Below are positions 24,282 through 31,760 of a stretch of 64,000 bases of DNA, piece after piece. The notes beneath the pieces are model-generated. The model was not told the DNA's origin. It did no database searches and worked only from the letters and a program-made list of their open reading frames with translations. Each line of letters opens with the position of its first letter. The first letter of the stretch is position 1. Both the position numbers and the translations under genes were made by a program. Source of the DNA: Bacteroides stercorirosoris (lineage in GTDB: Bacteria > Bacteroidota > Bacteroidia > Bacteroidales > Bacteroidaceae); assembly GCF_900142015.1 (NCBI RefSeq), contig NZ_FQZN01000007.1, positions 124,001 to 188,000 of the forward strand, written 5' to 3'.

Positions 24282-26524
24282 TTCTTCACCTCACCCCACT
24301 TCGGCGGGTTTCCCCCCATCAGATGTCTTACAAAGAAATCATACCGTTTATGTTCCCCGAAATCTTCGCCCATTGTGTGGTGTGCGCCGGGGATGACTAC
24401 CAGTTCAAAATCCTTGTTCGCCTTAATCAAAGCATTTACTACTTGCATGGTTGAAGCAGGGTCTACATTGTCGTCCAGTTCACCGACTACCAGCATCAGG
24501 GGACGACTCAACAAATGGGCATTCTCCACGTTCGAACCTTCTTTGTACTGGTCGCCTACGGGATATCCGAGCCAGAGTTCGTTCCACCAGATTTTATCCA
24601 TGCGATTGTCGTGGCAACCACAGGCGGAGTAAGCGGCTTTGTAGAATTCGGGATGCAGCAGCACAGCAGTGGTGGATTCCTGACCTCCGGCGGAACAGCC
24701 GTAGATGCCTACGCGGTCCATATCCATATACGGATACTTCTCTCCGGCAGCTTTAATCCAAGCGATGTGGTCAGGCAGTCCGGCATCTTTCAGATTCTTA
24801 TAACATACATTTTCAAATTCGCGTGAACGGAAAGAAGTTCCCATTCCATCCACCATGACAACGATGAAACCCAGTTCTGCCAGTGAAGTCATGTACCAGT
24901 TGTACGGAATGAAAGTCTTGGGTACATATTGGTCGCCGGGACCTTGGTAAATGTATTCGATAACCGGATACTTCTTGTTCGGGTCGAAATTAGTGGGACG
25001 GACAATCAGTCCCCACATATCCGTTTTGCCGTCACGCCCTTTGGCGGTAAACACTTCCGGTGCTTTCCAGCCTTCGGCTATCAGGCGGCTGATGTCGGCA
25101 GTTTCCAATGGCATTACTACTTTGCCATCCTTGGCGCTGCGCAGTACGGCTACAGGAGCTTTGTCTACCATAGAGTAAACGTCTACCAGATAATTCATAT
25201 CTCCCGAGAACCAGGCACGGTGCATTCCTTCTTCCGGAGTAAGGCAAACCAAGTCTTTCCCGTCGAAGCCGATGCGGTAATAGCGGATGAGATAAGGGTC
25301 TTCACCGGGTTGTACACCATTTGCGGAGAAGTAAATCTGCCGGTTGTCTTCATCTACACGAAGCACTTCGCGCACATACCATTCGCCTTTGGTGATTTGG
25401 TGGACGGGCTGCGCAGTGGTGCGGTCGTACATGTAGAGATGGTTCCAGTTGTCGCGTTCGCTCATCCAGATGATATGCTTGTTGTCCCTCAGGTCATGGC
25501 GGAAATGGCGGGTGTAGTTTACGTATTTATCACTGCTTTCCTCTATCAGTGGACGTACCTTGCCGGTCTCTGCCGAAAGTTCCAATACCCTGTACACCTG
25601 ATGCCCGCGCTGATTGTATTCGAAGGTTACGGCACGGCTGTCCGGGTTCCATTCAGGGCCGTATATCTCATATTGTTGGGCAAACAAATCAGTGGAAGGG
25701 ATAATACTGCGTCCTGTCTCCACTTCATAGATGCAAGGCACCTTAAATGGGAGTTCATCTCCCGGTTTGGCATACTCCTGCTTGTGGAGCTTAGGTTGCA
25801 GTTGGTCCGTTGGAGAAGACTCCACGTAATATACATAACGCTTCTCAACCGGACGTATCTTGCAGGAAGCCACTTTCTTGCTGTCCGGTGACCAGCGGAT
25901 ATAGGCTGAATAGTAATTGCTCAGTGTGCCGTCTATACTCAACTGTCTTTCTTTCCCTGTGGCAACTTCTTTCACGTATACATTATGATTCTTGATGAAT
26001 GCTGTGTACTTGCCGTCAGGCGAAGGAATAGGATTGGCAGTCTTCTCATCATCCCGTTCCATCCAATGTTTCTGCTTTTGGGGAACGGGGAGAGCGCCTT
26101 CGTTTGCCAACTGGTTTTTCCGGGTGGCATACCTCCATCGCTGGTTATTGAAAACAAAGCGGAGTGTGTCCAGACTTTTGTTTACATGCAGTCGCTCCAG
26201 ATTGATGGCGGAAGATTTCACTTCTTTGCCGGATGCCTTGGTAAGTGCGTCAGCCAGGCGGCTATGGTCGAACAACTCTTTTCTCCCTTTCTTGTCGGTA
26301 TTCACCGATACATACATACGTCCTTCCGGTGTATTGCGCACATACCAGAACTGATGTGTACCCTCTATCCACGTCGGTGTGACATTGGAGTAGAATATTT
26401 TGTTTGCGCTGAACTTCTCTCTCAATGAATAGGCACGGTTGTAATCCTCTACCGTACCTTGGGCAATAGCCATGCCCCCGCAAAGGAGCATGGCTACTGA
26501 CAAACCTAATCTAACCATTTTCAT
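24278..26524 (-). CDS. S9 family prolyl/dipeptidyl peptidase (DPP-IV-like), exported
   Basis: A 748-residue protein with a Sec signal (cleavage near AIAQG). Residues about 60-480 form the DPP-IV N-terminal beta-propeller (DGKYTAFIKNHNVYV, RWSPDSKKVASC, EWNPDSRAVTFEYN). The C-terminal alpha/beta hydrolase has the nucleophile in GIYGCSAGGQEST (a GxSxGG elbow), the acid in VGELDDNVDP and the His in PGAHHTMGE. DPP-IV-like enzymes remove Xaa-Pro or Xaa-Ala dipeptides from peptide N-termini in the periplasm. It lies at the distal end of the leftward PUL arm, 98 bases after the GH127 gene but separated from it by an inverted repeat, so it may be cotranscribed at a lower level. Confidence 0.88.
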   Translation of the reverse strand: MKMVRLGLSVAMLLCGGMAIAQGTVEDYNRAYSLREKFSANKIFYSNVTPTWIEGTHQFWYVRNTPEGRMYVSVNTDKKGRKELFDHSRLADALTKASGKEVKSSAINLERLHVNKSLDTLRFVFNNQRWRYATRKNQLANEGALPVPQKQKHWMERDDEKTANPIPSPDGKYTAFIKNHNVYVKEVATGKERQLSIDGTLSNYYSAYIRWSPDSKKVASCKIRPVEKRYVYYVESSPTDQLQPKLHKQEYAKPGDELPFKVPCIYEVETGRSIIPSTDLFAQQYEIYGPEWNPDSRAVTFEYNQRGHQVYRVLELSAETGKVRPLIEESSDKYVNYTRHFRHDLRDNKHIIWMSERDNWNHLYMYDRTTAQPVHQITKGEWYVREVLRVDEDNRQIYFSANGVQPGEDPYLIRYYRIGFDGKDLVCLTPEEGMHRAWFSGDMNYLVDVYSMVDKAPVAVLRSAKDGKVVMPLETADISRLIAEGWKAPEVFTAKGRDGKTDMWGLIVRPTNFDPNKKYPVIEYIYQGPGDQYVPKTFIPYNWYMTSLAELGFIVVMVDGMGTSFRSREFENVCYKNLKDAGLPDHIAWIKAAGEKYPYMDMDRVGIYGCSAGGQESTTAVLLHPEFYKAAYSACGCHDNRMDKIWWNELWLGYPVGDQYKEGSNVENAHLLSRPLMLVVGELDDNVDPASTMQVVNALIKANKDFELVVIPGAHHTMGEDFGEHKRYDFFVRHLMGGNPPKWGEVKK

Positions 26525-26541
26525 TAATTGAATATTCTTTG

Positions 26542-26616
26542 CACCACAGATTACGCGGATTCACACAGATTTTAAGAAAAAGAGATTCTCTGTGTTAATC
26601 CGTGTAATCTGTGGTG
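26542..26616. repeat. inverted repeat of the CACCACAGA family
   Basis: Arms 26542-26571 and 26587-26616 (caccacagattacrcggatt) are complementary over about 30 bp with a few mismatches around a short loop. It lies between the GH127 and S9 peptidase genes. The element at 54037-54134 starts with the same CACCACAGA-type sequence. Confidence 0.8.
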
Positions 26617-26622
26617 ACATTA

Positions 26623-29028
26623 TTATTTTATTTCCCATTCGTAAACGCCGGCAGCGGCACGGTCCGGCAGTATGATTTCCAGTTTTACAGCCTTGGTCTT
26701 CACAGGGTCGAAGTTCACTGTGTTTCCTGTTCCTTTGGCAATGCCGTAGCGGTCGGCACCGATAACGGGTTGCCATTCGCCTTGTGCATCTTTATAATAA
26801 ATCTTCCAACTCTTCGGTACGCGGCAACCACCCCAGGGAGCATCGTCAAACCAATATACGGTAGCACTGCTGACGGTTGCTTCTGCCGGGAATTCGTATG
26901 AAATCCATTCGGTGCTTCCCTGTTTCGGCCACCAGTGATAGTAAGGCATGGAGCGGTCGTTCTCATCTTTCGGCACCAGGCGGTCGTTGATGGCTGAGAT
27001 AGATTTTACTTTGTGTGAAGCATCAATCTTGCTTTCCGAAGCCAGCGTGGCGGGCATGGTGGGGTGGGATGCGCTTAATTCCTGCGGTAACCATACGAGC
27101 ATGGCTCCCGAACCACGGTGTGCCCATGCATAATAAGGAATCAGGGTCAAATTCACGTCAGTGGTAGTCAGACGCCCCTGATCATCGTATCCAAGAATCT
27201 GTGCCCCTGTCTTCAGTTGGTTGATGCCATACAGTAAATCGGGCTTCTCCACTACTTCAAACTTCGGGTTGCGGTTCATGAATACACTGAAAATATCAAA
27301 GTTGTTATCCGGCCATTCAGCGCAATACACAATCGGGCCGCGTTCCACGGCAATGCGTCCACGGTCGGCTTCCACTTTATTGTTGGCTTTCACGGTGCGT
27401 GGTTCCATGTCGAAGTGTATTTCCACTTTGTCGCCCTTCTTCCAACGGCGGTCGATGCAGAAGTAGCCGTCTTTCAGTTCGCTTTGTACGGGTTCTCCGT
27501 TCACGGCTACTGTATATTTCAGACGCTTGCCGTCGCTGTAGGTGTAAAGGTCGCTCGGAACTACCTGGCCCCGTACCCATCCCGGGATGCGTACTTTCAT
27601 CGTGAACTGCCCGGCATTGTTCTTCTTAATACCGATGGCGATGTCTCCGTTCCAGGGATACTTCGTTGTTTGTTCGATAGAAACAGCCTTACCGCCTACT
27701 TTCAGGTCCGAAGTGTTGGACATGAAGAGGTTAACGTAGATATCTTTATCCTTTACCGCATAGATATATCCCGGCAATGACGGAATGAAACGGCAGATAT
27801 TAGAGGGGCAGCAAGCGCAGCCGAACCAGGGCTGGCGTTGATGTTGTCCCATGCTCTCCAACGGATTCGGGTAGAAGAAACCGCCGCCGTCCAGTGATAC
27901 ACCCGAAATCAAACCGTTATATAAGGTACGTTCCAATACATCATAATACTTTGATTCGCCGTGGAGCAAGAACAGACGGTAGTTGACATATACATTGCCG
28001 ATAGCTGCGCAAGTCTCGCAATAGGCTGACATATTGGGCAACTCGTAGTTTTTACCGAAAGCCTCTCCGGCAGCGGTAGCTCCGATACCGCCGGTGATGT
28101 AATACTTCTTACCGACGATATTGTCCCAGATGCGGTCGATGGCATGAATGTAGGCGGTATCTCCGGTGAGAGCTGCCACGTCGGCCATCCCTGCGTACAT
28201 ATAAGCGGCGCGAACGGCATGTCCCACGGCTTCATCCTGCTGGACAACGGGTTTGTGTGCCTGACTGTATTCGTCCGTGCGGCTGGTGTAACCGCGTTGG
28301 TCGAGGAAGAATTTAGCCTGGTCGAGGTATTTCTTGTCTCCGGTGACCAGATAAAGTTTGGCAAGTGCCATTTCGGCAATCTGATGTCCGGGAACACGGA
28401 TTTGCTGCCCTTCGCCTGTACCTATCTCACGACATACGCAATCGGCGTACTTAATGGCGATGTTGAGGAAGTTTTTCTTTCCGGTTGCCTGATAGTGGGC
28501 GATGGCGCCTTCCACCATGTGTCCCAGATTATAGAACTCGTGACTCAGGTCTTCTACCTTTTCCCAGCGCTTGCTTCCCGCCCATTCGTGCGGATGCTTC
28601 GGGTTCATGGTGCGGCTGGTGTAGAGGTAGCCGTCGGGTTCCTGTGCGGCGGCCACAATCACCAGTACACTGTCGATGTACTTAGCCAGTTTCTTGTCCG
28701 GATAAGTCTGCAACAGGTAGCTGGCGCCCTCGATGGTTTTATAGACGTCCGTATCATCAAAGGCCAGTCCACCGACTTTTATCGTATCGCTGGGATGCGC
28801 TGCGTTGACAAAGTTCTGATATCTTCCTGTTTCCTCGCATTTGCTGAAAGCAAGAGGAATGGTTACTTCACGGCTTGCGTTGAGGCGTTGCCCCCAAAAG
28901 GAGTCGGTCACTTTTACCGAAGTGAAGGGCACAGGGTCAATGGGGTAGCCGTGCGACTGATTTTTCATTTGTGCCTGACCGCCTATTGCAGTGGCAAGCA
29001 TCAGAGTGCTTACTAAAAGTTTCTTCAT
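26623..29028 (-). CDS. GH127 family beta-L-arabinofuranosidase-like enzyme (DUF1680)
   Basis: About 801 residues from the ATG at 29026-29028 (MKKLLVS), with a Sec signal ending near GGQAQ. The alpha/alpha barrel carries the GH127 zinc/catalytic set: Glu338 and Cys340 in AYCETCAAIGN, and the cysteines of WFGCACCPSNICRF (404-407), one of which is the nucleophile in HypBA1. A C-terminal galactose-binding-like region (FPAEATVSSATVYWFDDAP, KSWKIYYKDAQGEW) follows. The family cleaves beta-L-arabinofuranosides such as those on hydroxyproline-rich glycoproteins; some members have other activities. It is 23 bases downstream of the GH43 gene. A paralogue of similar length is at 35682-38117. Confidence 0.92.
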   Translation of the reverse strand: MKKLLVSTLMLATAIGGQAQMKNQSHGYPIDPVPFTSVKVTDSFWGQRLNASREVTIPLAFSKCEETGRYQNFVNAAHPSDTIKVGGLAFDDTDVYKTIEGASYLLQTYPDKKLAKYIDSVLVIVAAAQEPDGYLYTSRTMNPKHPHEWAGSKRWEKVEDLSHEFYNLGHMVEGAIAHYQATGKKNFLNIAIKYADCVCREIGTGEGQQIRVPGHQIAEMALAKLYLVTGDKKYLDQAKFFLDQRGYTSRTDEYSQAHKPVVQQDEAVGHAVRAAYMYAGMADVAALTGDTAYIHAIDRIWDNIVGKKYYITGGIGATAAGEAFGKNYELPNMSAYCETCAAIGNVYVNYRLFLLHGESKYYDVLERTLYNGLISGVSLDGGGFFYPNPLESMGQHQRQPWFGCACCPSNICRFIPSLPGYIYAVKDKDIYVNLFMSNTSDLKVGGKAVSIEQTTKYPWNGDIAIGIKKNNAGQFTMKVRIPGWVRGQVVPSDLYTYSDGKRLKYTVAVNGEPVQSELKDGYFCIDRRWKKGDKVEIHFDMEPRTVKANNKVEADRGRIAVERGPIVYCAEWPDNNFDIFSVFMNRNPKFEVVEKPDLLYGINQLKTGAQILGYDDQGRLTTTDVNLTLIPYYAWAHRGSGAMLVWLPQELSASHPTMPATLASESKIDASHKVKSISAINDRLVPKDENDRSMPYYHWWPKQGSTEWISYEFPAEATVSSATVYWFDDAPWGGCRVPKSWKIYYKDAQGEWQPVIGADRYGIAKGTGNTVNFDPVKTKAVKLEIILPDRAAAGVYEWEIK

Positions 29029-29050
29029 GGTTATCATTCTATTTATGGTG

Positions 29051-31453
29051 TTATTTTTTCATCGGAATATATTCGTCCCAGAGTTTCAGTGAATGCAGGT
29101 AGCCTGTGAACGGCCAGTTGCGTTCTGCATTCTGCCCCAAAGTTACGTATTGTGACGGTTTTATCAGCAATTGAATGTCTTTTTCGCTGATTAGTTGTCC
29201 ATTTATATATACCTGCTCCATCCGGCCGTCAAAGCAGATATAGACGTGTTGCCATTTACCTTCCAGCGTTTTCATATCCTTATAACCGGCATCCTCATAC
29301 CAACCGTAGTGGTTGATAACTCCGCAGCGCGGTTCTGTACCGTTTACCAGCATAATCTTTTCCAGTTCGTCATGCGATGTCGTGAAGTCGGCCACGCATT
29401 CGTTTTCTGCGATGGAGTCGTTCAATATCCAAGCATCCAATGTATAGGGAGCATTGTCCAGCAAGGTTGCAGGGAGTGAGAAGCTGGAACGGAATACCTG
29501 ATGTCCTTCAAAATGGAAGCTCTTCTTGCCTTGCACTTCCCGGATGACAGAAGGCGCGCGTTGAGCTTCGAAGTATCCGTCTACTCCATGATTGGAGAAA
29601 TAGTGCACGGTGTCTCCGGCTGCAAAGTCATCGGCAGTGATACTCACTACCAGACCGCGCTTTTGCTGGTCGGCTGCCGGCAGACGAACAATATCCGTGG
29701 TGGCATCATAGGCTAGTTCGGCAGGTTCCTGTTTCCAGTTATAATAGCGGAGGTTAGTGATGATTAAAGGTTCGGCTCCGCTTTGAAGCGAAATCACACC
29801 CGATGAGAGGGCGGACTCCGATTCGTAGCTTTGCCACCTACCTAATCTATAAACTAACGCGCTAATTGTATGTTCTTTGGAAGGAGAAATCAGCGGATGA
29901 CGGAATTCCAGCGTAGTGCCCGGTTCAAGTATCAGGGCGTCACGTCCGGCCATACGTCCGGTGCGGGCTGCGCCTTCTTTGAGAGTGAAAGCTCCTCCCA
30001 ACATCCCTTCGTTGTTTTGCCATTCGCGACCATTCCAGTCGGCGGCAGTCAGTCCGAGCCATTGCTGCGGGGCGGAGGCTTCGATGCCGGAGAATACTTT
30101 GATGTTCCAGATGGCACCGCCGAAACCATTCTTTTGCCCACCGGTATAGGTGAGGCGGATGTAGCGGGCTTTGGCTTTTCCGAAGTCCACCATCGGACTG
30201 CCTGCCAGATGGTTGTTCCGTTTATCGGCAAAGATATTCCAGCGTTTTCCATCGGTGGAAGTTTCGAGGAGATATTGATAGAACTGCGTGCCGTATTCAA
30301 ATTGTGTCCAGATGGTTTGTATCGGTTGGCTACGTCCCAGGTCTATTTCAATCCATTCCTGTCCCATGCCGCGCGGACGCCACAAGGTGCCGTTGTTATC
30401 ATCTACGGCATATTCGGGGCGGAAATTGTCATCATAAGAGGAAGAGGCACGCACGCTTTTTCCAAAGGCGAGGTTGGTTGATTTAACAACGGAAGGAGCC
30501 AGTGCGCCTACACCGTCATGAGTGGGGATGATTTTCTGAATCGTCCTGTCTGCATTGAATGTCATGCGGTCGATGCAAAGCTGGCGGTGGAAGCCACGGT
30601 TGGAGTGCGGATTGTCGTGGCGGTGGTAGACGATGTAGTAGTTGTCGCCCTCCTGCAAGATGCTGTGGTGTCCGGGGCCGTGAATGGTGCCGTTGGCATT
30701 GGTTTCGAGGATGCAACCGCCATATTTATAAGGACCTAAAGGCTGGTCCGCAGTGGCATATTGCACACGGTAGGTATGGTCGTGGCAGGAACCGGAAGAA
30801 TACATGAAGTAGTAAGTTCCATTCCGCTTGATGACAAAGGGAGCTTCGAAGAAATCCGTTGCTTCGGTATTGGGGATGAGGCGGGTTTCGGTGAAACTTT
30901 TCAAGTCGGGCGCCAGTTTTCCGGCACCGCAGCCAAAGCCTTTGTATATCCCCCAGGTACCCCAGTACATGTATACCGAACCATCATCATCTACGAAAGT
31001 CTGTCCGTCCAGTGTGATGGCATTTGTTACAAAACGGTCCGGAATGAGGACTGCTTCGCTTTCTCCCAGAATGTTCTTCCACGGTCCGCGCGGAGTTTCC
31101 CCTACACCGCAATGGATAATGCAGGGCTGGCAATAGAAATAGTAATACTTGCCATCGGTGTGCTGCATCACGTCGGGAGCCCATATCCAGTGGCTGTCGG
31201 GCCAGTTCATGGGCATCAGGGTCCAGTTTACGAAGTCTTTGCTGGTCCATACCTGGGCAGGGCCAAAGCCGGCACCGCTACCGTCGGTTGTGGCATACAT
31301 ATAATAAGTGTCACCAAACTTCTTTATAGTAGGGTCGGCAAAGTATCCGGGGATGACGGGATTACCTGCGCCCGGGGTATTGAAGGCGTTCTGCGAGAAG
31401 ACGGAGAGTATTCCCAGTAAGAGGGAAGCTGTCAAAAAGATGATTCTATTCAT
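29051..31453 (-). CDS. GH43 family glycosidase with CBM32 and LamG-like domains
   Basis: About 800 residues from the ATG at 31451-31453 (MNRIIFLTASLLL), with a Sec signal ending near VFSQ. The five-bladed propeller (30-330) shows the base Asp in GYFADPTIKK, the second Asp in NAITLDGQTFVDDDG and the acid Glu in TDFFEAPFVIKR. A discoidin/CBM32 domain follows (about 345-480, PEYAVDDNNGTLWRP, WIEIDLGRSQPI), then a concanavalin-like LamG region (about 600-800, YTLDAWILND, WQHVYICFDG). GH43 enzymes are mostly arabinofuranosidases, xylosidases or galactan exo-enzymes. The longer upstream frame runs through the MITE-like element and is rejected. The element ends 22 bases before this start codon. Confidence 0.9.
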   Translation of the reverse strand: MNRIIFLTASLLLGILSVFSQNAFNTPGAGNPVIPGYFADPTIKKFGDTYYMYATTDGSGAGFGPAQVWTSKDFVNWTLMPMNWPDSHWIWAPDVMQHTDGKYYYFYCQPCIIHCGVGETPRGPWKNILGESEAVLIPDRFVTNAITLDGQTFVDDDGSVYMYWGTWGIYKGFGCGAGKLAPDLKSFTETRLIPNTEATDFFEAPFVIKRNGTYYFMYSSGSCHDHTYRVQYATADQPLGPYKYGGCILETNANGTIHGPGHHSILQEGDNYYIVYHRHDNPHSNRGFHRQLCIDRMTFNADRTIQKIIPTHDGVGALAPSVVKSTNLAFGKSVRASSSYDDNFRPEYAVDDNNGTLWRPRGMGQEWIEIDLGRSQPIQTIWTQFEYGTQFYQYLLETSTDGKRWNIFADKRNNHLAGSPMVDFGKAKARYIRLTYTGGQKNGFGGAIWNIKVFSGIEASAPQQWLGLTAADWNGREWQNNEGMLGGAFTLKEGAARTGRMAGRDALILEPGTTLEFRHPLISPSKEHTISALVYRLGRWQSYESESALSSGVISLQSGAEPLIITNLRYYNWKQEPAELAYDATTDIVRLPAADQQKRGLVVSITADDFAAGDTVHYFSNHGVDGYFEAQRAPSVIREVQGKKSFHFEGHQVFRSSFSLPATLLDNAPYTLDAWILNDSIAENECVADFTTSHDELEKIMLVNGTEPRCGVINHYGWYEDAGYKDMKTLEGKWQHVYICFDGRMEQVYINGQLISEKDIQLLIKPSQYVTLGQNAERNWPFTGYLHSLKLWDEYIPMKK

Positions 31454-31474
31454 GCTGTTGCTTGATTGTTTTAT

Positions 31475-31760
31475 AAATGATAATTTACCAGCGTAGCGCT
31501 GGAGCAAGGTTTCCTTTCGGCATACTCATTGACGTGATAGTACCTGGTAGGCTGAAAGCCTTTTATCTTATAGCCCAGGGCAACGCCCTGGGGGATTGCC
31601 ATGTGTTTCTCTTTGCGCCCTGTAAGGGCATAACAGCAACATGGGCTTTTGCCCTTACAGGGCGTAAGATTGTGGGAGCATCCATTACCCAGGGTGTTAC
31701 CCTGGGCTATAAGATAAAAGCCTTTCAGGCTTAGGGGATGCACACTGATAAATTATCATT
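31475..31760. mobile_element. 286-bp MITE-like element, copy 2
   Basis: Same length, same orientation and nearly the same sequence as copy 1 at 20215-20500, with terminal inverted repeats AATGATAATTTACCAGCG at the left and a slightly diverged complement at the right. It fills almost the whole gap between the GH97 and GH43 genes and overlaps the last codons or stop region of the GH97 gene (stop near 31756). Confidence 0.88.

Noticed and set aside
31454..31507. Upstream start for the GH43 protein (18 extra residues)
   Set aside because: The extension translates the MITE-like element end; the ATG at 31453 starts directly with a normal signal peptide.
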